DNA of 17,176 bases from G039029935 sp039029935 (lineage in GTDB: Bacteria; Chloroflexota; Anaerolineae; Caldilineales; Caldilineaceae): positions 1 through 17,176 of the forward strand of contig JBCCFC010000104.1 of NCBI GenBank assembly GCA_039029935.1, read 5' to 3'. The notes below the pieces were generated by a model, which ran no database searches, was not told where the DNA came from, and saw nothing but the letters and a program-made list of their open reading frames with translations. The position numbers and the translations under genes were made by a program. Shown here in pieces: positions 1-6,723 of the stretch (position 1 is its first letter; each line of letters begins with the position of its first letter).

Positions 1-1
1 G

Positions 2-772
2 CAGAATATTATCTATATCCTATGTCTGTATCTCTTGCTCCTGCCCAATCTAGCCACCGCCGCTGTACATAGCGATACTACATGGACGACACTATCACCG
101 TCCTATTGGGATGTGTCGCCATTGCCAGCAACAGGCCAAGCCATGTACTACAATCCCGGTCTCATGCAAGAGGTGCTTCAGTTTCGTTTGCAGACCGAGC
201 AGGTGACATTATGTCCAGAATGTATTGGCTATGCGGCGTTATTACGTGTCGGTGATATCAACCGCAAAGTGTGGATTGAGGTGCATGACTTCAACCGCGT
301 GGAGGGGCCGTTCCATGTCATTGATGTGGCCGCGCAGAAGGATATTGGCAGCTTATTGGCGCGGGATTGGGTGATCGATATTGGCTATGAGACAGCGGTG
401 CGCTGGGGCATGAATCGTCCTTGGCCTGTCACCGTTTGGTCACAGCCACCGACGCTGGCAGAGCGTCAGCAACGGCAAAAGGTCAATAGCACGTCATCAG
501 CACCGCCTCTAGCCAACCCACCTATGCGAGTGCCGTCACCAACGCCTTCTCCAATACCAACGCCATTCCCAACACCAACACCATTCCCAACACCAACACC
601 ACTCCCAACACTGCTACCCGTTGCCCCTATCACGCTTTCATCCGCACCTGCCAACCAAAGCGTTCTGCAAGTCTATGATGATCTGAATGTTGTGGAGATG
701 CCTACCCCACCACCAATGCCTGATAGTCCATCACGCAACACCACCGACTACATCTATTATCCTACACAATAG
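2..772 (+). CDS. Secreted protein, possible double-psi beta-barrel domain with Pro/Thr-rich tail (5' partial)
   Basis: The reading frame is open from base 2, so the true start is probably upstream of the window; a TTG at 35 would fall inside what looks like a signal peptide. The visible N-terminus is a hydrophobic run (IIYILCLYLLLLP) followed by small residues (ATAA), typical of a signal-peptide core and cleavage site, so the product is probably exported. The next ~120 residues include a segment of the form VIDVAAQKDIGSLLxRxWVxDIGYETAVRWGM, ending PWPVTVW. That recalls RlpA/barwin-like double-psi barrels, where a conserved Asp and a small beta-rich core occur. This assignment is tentative because the homology is weak and rests on pattern only. 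The C-terminal third is a low-complexity PTPxPFPTP linker and a short tail. Two cysteines (CPEC) lie in the folded part. It ends with TAG at 770-772 and is followed by a strong hairpin at 920-985. Function unknown. Confidence 0.6.
   Translation, partial: QNIIYILCLYLLLLPNLATAAVHSDTTWTTLSPSYWDVSPLPATGQAMYYNPGLMQEVLQFRLQTEQVTLCPECIGYAALLRVGDINRKVWIEVHDFNRVEGPFHVIDVAAQKDIGSLLARDWVIDIGYETAVRWGMNRPWPVTVWSQPPTLAERQQRQKVNSTSSAPPLANPPMRVPSPTPSPIPTPFPTPTPFPTPTPLPTLLPVAPITLSSAPANQSVLQVYDDLNVVEMPTPPPMPDSPSRNTTDYIYYPTQ
543..612 (+). repeat. Short tandem repeat coding a Pro/Thr-rich linker
   Basis: Imperfect 18-bp units (CCATTCCCAACACCAACA) repeat about three times within a longer CCAACA-rich tract. They encode the PTPFPTPTPFPTPTPLPT linker of the preceding secreted protein. 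Length polymorphism by slippage is likely. Confidence 0.8.
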
Positions 773-919
773 CCACTGCATCATTTTTGGCAACCCAAGC
801 CATTTGGTTTCCCTTTCATCTTGTGGAATAATGTTTATCGAAAACACCTGAGACAAAGGAAAGACAAACGAGAAAAACCTAGTTCAACATCTGATACCAA
901 TTGCCATATCAAGAAGCAT

Positions 920-985
920 AAATCGTAGGCCGTCCTTGTAGGGCGGGTTAGTACGTCACCGCCCTACAAGGACGGTCTACGGTTT
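920..985. repeat. 27-bp-stem intergenic hairpin
   Basis: Bases 920-946 pair with 959-985 through 27 consecutive positions, with only two G.T wobbles (929:976 and 923:982), around a 12-nt loop. It sits between the stop codon at 772 and the next start at 1057. The 3' side has only three T residues, so it is not a classical intrinsic terminator for the + strand, though it could stop or slow polymerase. It may instead be a dispersed palindromic element. The rest of 773-1056 shows only a candidate -10 box. Confidence 0.85.
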
Positions 986-1009
986 CATCATCTTTGCGTG
1001 GGCAATGGG

Positions 1010-1015
1010 TATAAT
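1010..1015 (+). promoter_or_regulatory. Candidate -10 box for the LuxR/kelch gene
   Basis: A perfect TATAAT lies 42 nt upstream of the ATG at 1057. No convincing -35 hexamer is found 16-18 bp upstream, where the 3' flank of the 920-985 hairpin ends. Low certainty. Confidence 0.3.
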
Positions 1016-1056
1016 TCAGGCATTTCAATGTCAATGTCTGAACACAAGGCGAGGAT

Positions 1057-2601
1057 ATGCAGAAACAGCAGTCCGACACAGAAATCAGTCAAACCCAGCC
1101 CGCGCAAAGTATGGTACCTAACCCACTAACGGCGAGAGAAAAAGAGGTGGCGGCGTTACTGATTACAGGAGCCAGTAATGCCGAAATTGCGCGCGAACTG
1201 GTCATCAGTGCCAACACGGTGAAGGTTCACCTGCGCAAACTCTTTGATAAATTAGAGGTCAGTAGCCGCACCGAAGCATCTTTGGTCTTGATCCAGCAGG
1301 GCTGGGTCGAAGTCCCCAATGTAGAAACCAATACACAGCACAATTTACAGTCCGTTCAAGCGCAGCCCACATATCCTGTCATCCCTGCTCCTGACCCATT
1401 GCCTGACATGCCACCACACCCTGTGTTATGGCAGCAAATCTATCTTGTTATTGCCGCTGTTGTGTGCATCTGGATTCTGCTCTGGCCTTCATGGGGTAGC
1501 ACAGATAATCAGCCGCTGGCGGACGCTGAGTTGTTGACAGATGTCAACACGACAGGACAACCGCCTAACACTATCGAACTCTACCCGCGTTGGGAACTAC
1601 GCACACCCATGACACAGCCACGCAGCCGTATGGCTGTTGCCAGTGAGGGAGATTGGATTTTTGCACTGGGTGGCGAAGGGGCAGATGGCAACCCGGTCAA
1701 TACGGCCACACAGTTTGATGTACATGTCAATGAATGGCAGGTGATCAGCCCGCTGCCCATACCGCTGGCAAACAGCGATGCGACCGCACAGAACAACCGT
1801 ATTTATGTTGCGGGGGGCGTGACGACACCGACAGATGGACAGGCAGATGCGTCCGAGAATCCCGAAACGAGGTTGAGTGATACCTTGTTTGTCTATAATC
1901 TAGAGACACGTCTCTGGCGCGAAATGGCGCGTTTGCCCAATCCACTGGCCGGGGCATCTTTGGTATCAAGCGAAGATTCGTTGTATCTGATTGGTGGCTG
2001 GAATGGACAGCAGATGGCAAATGAGGTGTGGCGTCTTGAACTGCCCGATAATGATGGTGAAGGGGAAACTGCTCAGAGTTCGTTGCAACTCAACTGGCTG
2101 TTGGTGACACGTCTGGGCACGCCACGGGCCTTTTTGGGGGCAGCCATTATTGGTGGCGATGATGAAGGGGAGATATATGTGGTTGGGGGTCACAACGGCG
2201 AAGAAATCTTATCTCTTACCGAGGCATACTCACTCAGCCAAAATAGTTGGCGTGACTTGCCCCCACTATCTACACCGCGTGCTGGATTAGAGCTTGTCTA
2301 TGATGGCTTTGCGCTCTTTGCGCTTGGTGGCGGCTGGCCGCTGGCGGATGACTTTGCCAGCCAAACACATCTTGTCCAAACGCATGAACGCTTTGACCTC
2401 TACACAGGCGTGTGGAGCAACTTCCCTTCGCCCATCCAGGGCAACTGGCGTCACCTATCCGCCGTCGGTCGCGGCGACAGCCTGCATCTGCTTGGCGGTT
2501 GGAGCGGTGACTATATTGACACCCATCTGCGGTATCAGAGTTCGTTCCGTGCGCTATTGCCCGTGATTGAGAATACGAGTGACAGCAGCGAGCAGGAGTA
2601 G
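1057..2601 (+). CDS. Membrane-tethered LuxR-type HTH regulator with extracytoplasmic kelch beta-propeller
   Basis: 514 residues. The start ATG follows a ribosome-binding site (AAGGCGAGG, 1046-1054). Residues 24-85 are a LuxR/FixJ-type DNA-binding domain: LTAREKEVAALL, then NAEIARELVISANTVKVHLRKLF as recognition region. Residues 127-145 form one transmembrane helix (YLVIAAVVCIWILLW). The rest (about 180-500) contains six kelch-type strands ending in Gly-Gly: FALGGEG, YVAGG, YLIGGWNG, YVVGGHNG, FALGGGW and HLLGGWSG. Each is followed by conserved aromatic and Trp positions (NEWQ, RLWREM, NSWRDL, GVWSNF), fitting a six-bladed propeller. The topology suggests a cytoplasmic N-terminal HTH and an outside sensor or scaffold, making it a one-component trans-envelope regulator. 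No receiver or kinase domain is present. The ligand and targets are unknown. The gene converges on uvrB, with 65 bp between them. Confidence 0.88.
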   Translation: MQKQQSDTEISQTQPAQSMVPNPLTAREKEVAALLITGASNAEIARELVISANTVKVHLRKLFDKLEVSSRTEASLVLIQQGWVEVPNVETNTQHNLQSVQAQPTYPVIPAPDPLPDMPPHPVLWQQIYLVIAAVVCIWILLWPSWGSTDNQPLADAELLTDVNTTGQPPNTIELYPRWELRTPMTQPRSRMAVASEGDWIFALGGEGADGNPVNTATQFDVHVNEWQVISPLPIPLANSDATAQNNRIYVAGGVTTPTDGQADASENPETRLSDTLFVYNLETRLWREMARLPNPLAGASLVSSEDSLYLIGGWNGQQMANEVWRLELPDNDGEGETAQSSLQLNWLLVTRLGTPRAFLGAAIIGGDDEGEIYVVGGHNGEEILSLTEAYSLSQNSWRDLPPLSTPRAGLELVYDGFALFALGGGWPLADDFASQTHLVQTHERFDLYTGVWSNFPSPIQGNWRHLSAVGRGDSLHLLGGWSGDYIDTHLRYQSSFRALLPVIENTSDSSEQE

Positions 2602-2666
2602 GTCAGTATTCAGTAGGTCGGTGTATCGGTTGTCAGTCACTGAATACCGACCCAGCGAACACCGAC
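2601..2666. terminator. Interleaved inverted repeats between convergent genes
   Basis: The gap between the stop codons of the LuxR/kelch gene and uvrB contains overlapping inverted repeats. Arm 2601-2614 pairs with 2639-2652 (14 bp, one wobble). Arm 2616-2624 region GTCGGTGT (2617-2624) pairs with 2659-2666. GGTCGGT (2616-2622) can alternatively pair with 2646-2652. The arms are arranged L1-L2-R1-R2, so the hairpins are mutually exclusive unless a pseudoknot forms. No T-run follows on either strand. It probably serves as a bidirectional end signal. Confidence 0.5.
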
Positions 2667-4679
2667 TTACCTTGCCAACTCCGCCTGCCGCAACTCCGTC
2701 AACTGATCCCGTAACTCCGCAGCCTTCTCAAACTCAAGTGCTTTGGCCGCATCTTTCATCTCTTTCTCAACCTGTTTGATCAATGATGCCAGCTCATCCT
2801 TGGGCAGCATGGTTGGATCAAGTGGTGCAGCCGCCTCTGTAGACTCACCATCAACTGTATACTCTACCTTGCCTTCGGACAACACCTTCACACGGTCGGT
2901 CAAATCACGAATACCACGCACAATGCCTTTGGGCGTGATGTTGTTATCTTTGTTGTACTGCTCCTGAATCTTGCGGCGACGGTTGGTTTCGTCAATGGCA
3001 TACTTCATCGAGTCAGTCATCTTGTCGGCGTAAAGGATGGCCTTGCCCTCAACATGACGTGCTGCACGACCGATAGTTTGGATCAGCGCGCTGCGACTGC
3101 GTAGGAAACCCTCTTTGTCAGCGTCGATGATGGCAACCAACGACACTTCGGGCAGGTCCAACCCTTCACGCAGCAGGTTGATGCCAACGACGACATCATA
3201 GACACCCATGCGTAGGTCACGCAGAATCTCGACACGCTCCAATGTTTGGATCTCGCTATGTAGATATTGGACACGGATATTGAGCTCGGCCATGTATTCA
3301 CTCAAATCCTCAGACATGCGCTTGGTGAGCGTGGTGATGAGGACACGTTGCCCCTTCTTGGTGCGCATGTTGACCTCTTTGAGCAGGTCATCAATCTGCC
3401 CCTTGGTCGGGCGCACTTCCACAATCGGGTCAAGCAAGCCCGTTGGTCGAATCACCTGTTCAGCCGTGTTTTCACTCTTCTCGGTTTCATAGGGGCCTGG
3501 CGTGGCACTGACATAGATGGCCTGTTGGACATGATTCTCGAACTCCGTAAACATCAGCGGGCGGTTGTCGATGGCACTGGGCAAGCGGAAGCCATACTCG
3601 ACCAGCGTTTCCTTACGCGCACGGTCGCCTTTGTACATGCCGCGTACCTGTGGGATGGTCATGTGGCTTTCGTCGATAAAGAGCAGCCAATCGCTGGGGA
3701 AGTAGTCAAGCAGCGTCCAAGGCGTACTGCCAGCGGGACGGCGTGCCAATGGGCGGCTGTAGTTTTCGACACCGCTACAGAAGCCAACCTCACGCAACAT
3801 CTCCATATCATAGTTGATGCGCTGTTCCAGCCGTTGCGCCTCCAGCAGCTTCCCTTGTCCCCGAAAGAGTTGCAGTTGGTCGGCCAATTCACCCTCGATG
3901 TCCTCAATGGCCTCGTTGAGTTTATCCTGTGGCGTCACAAAGTGCTTGGCCGGATAGATGTCCACCTGCGCATGTTCCGCCAGCACCTCACCCGTCAATG
4001 TATCAATCTGCGTAATGCGCTCGACCTCATCGCCCCACAGACTGATGCGATAGGCAAAGTCACGGTCGGCGGGCTGCACCTCCAGTGTATCGCCACGCAC
4101 ACGGAACTTGCCACGCTCCAACGAATTGTCGTTGCGCTCATAGTAGATTTCGACAAGGTGACGCAGAATCTGGTTGCGTCGAATCATTTCACCCGACTTG
4201 ATATTGACAACCGCCCGGCCATAATCTTCGGGGCTGCCCAGACCATAGATACACGACACCGAGGCCACAATCACGACATCACGCCGGCTAAAGAGCGAAC
4301 TGGTCGTCGCCAGCCGCAGCCGGTCAATCTCCTCATTAATCTGTGAATCCTTCTCGATAAAGGTGTCGGTCTTGGGGATATACGCCTCTGGCTGATAGTA
4401 GTCATAGTAGCTGACAAAGTACTCAACCGCATTGTTGGGAAAGAACTCACGGAACTCGCTGTATAGCTGGGCGGCCAAGGTCTTGTTGTGCGCAATGACG
4501 AGCGCAGGCTTCTGCGTCTCCTCGATCACCCGCGCCATCGTGTGCGTCTTCCCACTCCCCGTCACACCCAACAACACCTGATGGCCTAGCCCCTTCTCGA
4601 CCCCCGCCGACAAACTGGTGATCGCGGTTGGCTGGTCGCCCGTTGGCTGAAATTCGCTGACAACTCGTAAATCTGGCAT
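2667..4679 (-). CDS. uvrB: UvrABC excinuclease subunit B
   Basis: 670 residues, the normal length for UvrB. It is the damage-verifying helicase-like subunit of nucleotide excision repair, working with UvrA and UvrC in the cytoplasm. Motifs: Walker A GVTGSGKT (38-45); the beta-hairpin region YYDYYQPEAYIPKTDTFIEK; DEAD-type box DESH (336-339); GFRLPSAIDNRPL; helicase motif VI QTIGRAARH; and the C-terminal UVR motif (KALEFEKAAELRDQL, last ~45 residues) that binds UvrC. The start is the ATG at 4677-4679, preceded by AAAGGAAG at proper spacing and beginning MPDLRVVSEFQPTGDQP as in homologues. The in-frame ATG at 4781 is rejected because it lies at the predicted promoter -10/+1 and adds a low-complexity leader. 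Convergent with the LuxR/kelch gene and divergent from the Uma2 gene. All key motifs are intact. Confidence 0.98.
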   Translation of the reverse strand: MPDLRVVSEFQPTGDQPTAITSLSAGVEKGLGHQVLLGVTGSGKTHTMARVIEETQKPALVIAHNKTLAAQLYSEFREFFPNNAVEYFVSYYDYYQPEAYIPKTDTFIEKDSQINEEIDRLRLATTSSLFSRRDVVIVASVSCIYGLGSPEDYGRAVVNIKSGEMIRRNQILRHLVEIYYERNDNSLERGKFRVRGDTLEVQPADRDFAYRISLWGDEVERITQIDTLTGEVLAEHAQVDIYPAKHFVTPQDKLNEAIEDIEGELADQLQLFRGQGKLLEAQRLEQRINYDMEMLREVGFCSGVENYSRPLARRPAGSTPWTLLDYFPSDWLLFIDESHMTIPQVRGMYKGDRARKETLVEYGFRLPSAIDNRPLMFTEFENHVQQAIYVSATPGPYETEKSENTAEQVIRPTGLLDPIVEVRPTKGQIDDLLKEVNMRTKKGQRVLITTLTKRMSEDLSEYMAELNIRVQYLHSEIQTLERVEILRDLRMGVYDVVVGINLLREGLDLPEVSLVAIIDADKEGFLRSRSALIQTIGRAARHVEGKAILYADKMTDSMKYAIDETNRRRKIQEQYNKDNNITPKGIVRGIRDLTDRVKVLSEGKVEYTVDGESTEAAAPLDPTMLPKDELASLIKQVEKEMKDAAKALEFEKAAELRDQLTELRQAELAR

Positions 4680-4703
4680 ATGACTTCCTTTGAAAAAGTT
4701 ATA

Positions 4704-4738
4704 AAGTTGCAGGTTGCAGGGGGCAAGTTGCAGGTTGC
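4704..4738. repeat. 14-bp direct repeat in the uvrB 5' leader
   Basis: AAGTTGCAGGTTGC occurs at 4704-4717 and again at 4725-4738, 21 bp apart, within the predicted untranslated leader of uvrB. Function unknown; the 21-bp phase is two helical turns. Confidence 0.7.
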
Positions 4739-4766
4739 GTCGCGTAGGATTGCAATGAATTGTTGA

Positions 4767-4780
4767 CGAACTATTGTTCA
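4767..4780. promoter_or_regulatory. LexA/SOS-type operator of uvrB
   Basis: CGAACTATTGTTCA matches the Gram-positive-type SOS box CGAAC-N4-GTTCG in 9 of 10 defined positions and contains the full GAAC-N4-GTTC core. It overlaps the predicted transcription start of uvrB (about 4777, minus strand), where a bound LexA dimer would block initiation. uvrB is a classical SOS gene, which supports the call. That LexA of this organism uses this motif is an inference. Confidence 0.72.
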
Positions 4781-4783
4781 TGT

Positions 4784-4812
4784 ATTATACATCAAATAGC
4801 GCGATTTGTCAT
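4784..4812 (-). promoter_or_regulatory. uvrB sigma-70-type promoter
   Basis: On the minus strand, ATGACA (4812-4807, 5 of 6 matches to TTGACA) is separated by exactly 17 bp from a perfect TATAAT (4789-4784). Start would be near 4777, giving a leader of about 98 nt before the ATG at 4679. This also rules out translation from the ATG at 4781. Confidence 0.7.
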
Positions 4813-4870
4813 ATTGACGAGTTACAAAATAACGACTGCTGACAAGTCATAACACACGCTATGCTTTTAT

Positions 4871-4899
4871 TTGACAAAGCCAAATACACATGTTAAACT
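4871..4899 (+). promoter_or_regulatory. Promoter of the first Uma2 gene
   Basis: Perfect -35 TTGACA (4871-4876), 17-bp spacer, then TAAACT (4894-4899) preceded by TG one base away, an extended -10. Transcription would begin near 4906, about 72 nt upstream of the ATG at 4978. Confidence 0.6.
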
Positions 4900-4977
4900 C
4901 GAAATACATCACCTATCTCTTTAGAATAGGGGTTGTTAGAATTTACCTGCGTATTTCGTTCTCAGAAAAGGAGTATA

Positions 4978-5817
4978 ATGCTGATGATTGAGGAGGCCAT
5001 ACCAGGAGAGGAAGAAGTCACCTATGGATGGCGCGATATTTACCAAACCGACGAAGATGGCAATGAACAATGGGTGCGGGTCAAACTGACATTAGAAGAC
5101 TTTCTTCACCCACGAGAAGGAGATATGTATGCGCAGAATATCTCTCATAACCAAATACGAAGCTATATCTACAATGCTATGCACACCCACCTATACGTAT
5201 CACAAATTCCAAACTATGCTGTTTATTGGAATGTTGGCATTGATTGGGGCGTATCGGGCGAAAGACACTATGCGCCGGACGTATCGATCTTTTTTGATTT
5301 TTATGATAAGTATCGCTCCCAACCAATCATTTCTGTTGAACAGGAGGGGAGTGCGCCGAGTGTACTTATTGAGGTGACTTCACCCAATTCAAGACATATG
5401 GAGTTGCCACGTAAGTACGAAGCCTATGAACGGTTAGAAGTCCCTTATGTGATTTTCATTGACACAGGGTATGATGAAGCTGGACATGAAATTTTTGACT
5501 TGATGGGCTATGATTGGACCCCCAACGGTTATGTGGCGATTACGCCGAATGAACAAGGTTGGCTGTGGATGACTCCAGTTGAGGCATGGATCGCAATCGA
5601 GGACAACCAAGTGCGGTGTTATGATGCTGATGGGACCTATATTCGTCGTCATGAAGAAGAGAGAGATGCTCGTGTTGAGGCTGAACGTCTTGCAGCAGAA
5701 GAGGCAGAGGCTCGTGCTGAGGCTGAACGCCGTGCAGCGGAAGAAGCAGCGGCCCGTCAACTGCTTGAAGAACGCATTCGTGCGCTTGAGGCGCAGTTAG
5801 GCCATTCCACAAAATAA
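4978..5817 (+). CDS. Uma2-family PD-(D/E)XK nuclease-like protein with C-terminal coiled coil
   Basis: 279 residues from the ATG at 4978, which has a strong site AAAAGGAG at 4966-4973. A TTG start at 4933 is possible in frame but has no ribosome-binding site. The core fits the Uma2 (DUF820) restriction-endonuclease-like fold: APDVSIFF (Asp101), VLIEVTSPNS (Glu132) and a downstream RKYEAY (Lys146), spaced as a D...ExV...K active site. The last ~55 residues (about 222-275) are a charged Ala/Glu/Arg heptad array (VEAERLAAEEAEARAEAERR), a coiled coil typical of many members in cyanobacteria and Chloroflexota. The biological role of Uma2 proteins is unsettled. They are often present in many copies per genome, and activity here is not demonstrated. 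The gene is divergent from uvrB, and a repeat region follows immediately. Confidence 0.88.
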   Translation: MLMIEEAIPGEEEVTYGWRDIYQTDEDGNEQWVRVKLTLEDFLHPREGDMYAQNISHNQIRSYIYNAMHTHLYVSQIPNYAVYWNVGIDWGVSGERHYAPDVSIFFDFYDKYRSQPIISVEQEGSAPSVLIEVTSPNSRHMELPRKYEAYERLEVPYVIFIDTGYDEAGHEIFDLMGYDWTPNGYVAITPNEQGWLWMTPVEAWIAIEDNQVRCYDADGTYIRRHEEERDARVEAERLAAEEAEARAEAERRAAEEAAARQLLEERIRALEAQLGHSTK

Positions 5818-5824
5818 AATATCC

Positions 5825-5900
5825 ACTGTTACGCGGAGTTAGCAATCTCTATTGCGGGTCGTACTGTTATGCGGAGTTAGCAATCTCTATTGCGGGTCGT
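5825..5900. repeat. 38-bp tandem duplication, each copy a stem-loop
   Basis: Two adjacent 38-bp units, 5825-5862 and 5863-5900, differ at one base (C/T at position 7). Each contains a GCAAT-CTCT-ATTGC stem-loop (first at 5842-5855) flanked by an outer 4-bp stem (TACG 5830-5833 with CGTA 5860-5863 in the first; TATG/CGTA with a wobble in the second). Read on the minus strand the core is GACCC-GCAAT-AGAG-ATTGC-TAACT, which recurs with changed stem bases at 11973-11996. Confidence 0.85.
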
Positions 5901-5920
5901 ACACGGATAAGCCAGCATTA

Positions 5921-5945
5921 GGACCCAGAGGGTTCCCCTGCCTAC
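5921..5945. repeat. Second module of the structured repeat (copy A)
   Basis: The minus-strand sequence of 5921-5945 (GTAGGCAGGGGAACCCTCTG followed by GGTCC) closely matches 12062-12088 on the plus strand. The centre can form ACCC-TCT-GGGT here and CCCC-TCT-GGGG there. It lies 20 bp past the 38-bp duplication. Bases 5946-6020 hold two copies of GGATTAGCATT (5968-5978, 5988-5998) and no evident gene. Confidence 0.7.
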
Positions 5946-6020
5946 TACGCGGGGTATTATTTTTGTGGATTAGCATTAAATGCAAAGGATTAGCATTCGC
6001 TGGCTAAAGGAATCGTGATT

Positions 6021-6026
6021 AGGAGG
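6021..6026 (+). promoter_or_regulatory. Ribosome-binding site of the second Uma2 gene
   Basis: AGGAGG, a perfect anti-Shine-Dalgarno match, 10 nt before the ATG at 6037; it fixes that start. Confidence 0.85.
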
Positions 6027-6036
6027 TATATAAACC

Positions 6037-6711
6037 ATGTCTGTTCTTGTTCGAGAAGAACCACTTTTCAAAACATTACTCAACTCGCCCCGATTATTTC
6101 TGTATCAAGCACAGATTGAGAAAATCTTTACGACGGAGCAAGAAGAGCGAGCCAAATTTTATGATTGGATGACCGAAGATACACGCGCTGAATTTATCAA
6201 TGGAGAAATCGTTATGCATTCACCCGCCAAAGATCGTCATACAAAGAGCAGTGTCAATCTTTCAGCATTGTTGAGTACATTTGTCGACCTACATGATCTG
6301 GGTGAGGTTCGCGTTGAAACAGTATTAGTGTCGTTAACACGCAATGACTATCTCCCAGATATCTGCTTCTTTGGAACGGCCAAAGCGAGTCAAATTGAAC
6401 CCAACCAGATGCGCTACCCCGCACCAAATTTGATTGTCGAAATTTTATCACCCAGCACAGAAGCAACAGACAGAGGGATTAAATTTGATGATTATGCAGC
6501 GCATGGTGTCGAAGAATATTGGCTGGTTGACCCAGAAAATCGGATTGTGGAGCAATATCGGCTTGAATCAGGGCAATATGAGTTATACTTTCAGGGGACA
6601 GAAGGGGACATTGCCAGCATCGTTGTGACAAATTTTACCATGCCTATCGAGGCCATTTTTGATAAACGAGCCAAAAATCGAGTATTGGGTTCGTTTTTTA
6701 ACAGCGTGTAG
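6037..6711 (+). CDS. Uma2-family PD-(D/E)XK nuclease-like protein
   Basis: 224 residues, the usual size for a compact Uma2 protein. The core motif set is complete: TEDTRAEFINGEIVMHSPA (N-terminal substrate-side strand), LPDICFF with Asp108, LIVEILSPST with Glu135, then RGIKFDDYAAHGVEEYWLVDP with Lys149. This is the canonical order for a restriction-like active site. Unlike the neighbouring Uma2 gene it has no coiled-coil tail, and the two proteins share little sequence outside the active-site frame, so they are probably not a recent duplication. About 220 bp containing the 38-bp tandem repeat separates them. It converges on the TPR gene with only 12 bp between stop codons, and no terminator is apparent. 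Physiological role unknown. Confidence 0.9.
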   Translation: MSVLVREEPLFKTLLNSPRLFLYQAQIEKIFTTEQEERAKFYDWMTEDTRAEFINGEIVMHSPAKDRHTKSSVNLSALLSTFVDLHDLGEVRVETVLVSLTRNDYLPDICFFGTAKASQIEPNQMRYPAPNLIVEILSPSTEATDRGIKFDDYAAHGVEEYWLVDPENRIVEQYRLESGQYELYFQGTEGDIASIVVTNFTMPIEAIFDKRAKNRVLGSFFNSV

Positions 6712-6723
6712 TTTTTCTCTGAG

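Noticed and set aside
466..654. Gly/Val repeat protein on the minus strand
   Set aside because: Mirror translation of the CCAACA repeat coding the PT-rich linker.
3267..4346. Long open frame (359 codons) on the plus strand
   Set aside because: It lies wholly antisense to uvrB, whose motifs are unambiguous; an antisense shadow.
4680..4781. N-terminal extension of UvrB from the ATG at 4781
   Set aside because: That ATG overlaps the predicted promoter and SOS box; the extension encodes repeat-derived residues, while the ATG at 4679 has a good ribosome-binding site and the conserved start.
4933..5817. Toxin-antitoxin or restriction-modification system formed by the two Uma2 genes
   Set aside because: No methyltransferase, specificity subunit or antitoxin-like gene is present; Uma2 proteins alone do not support such a call.
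5825..5900. CRISPR-like repeats
   Set aside because: Only two units, directly adjacent, with no spacers and no cas genes.
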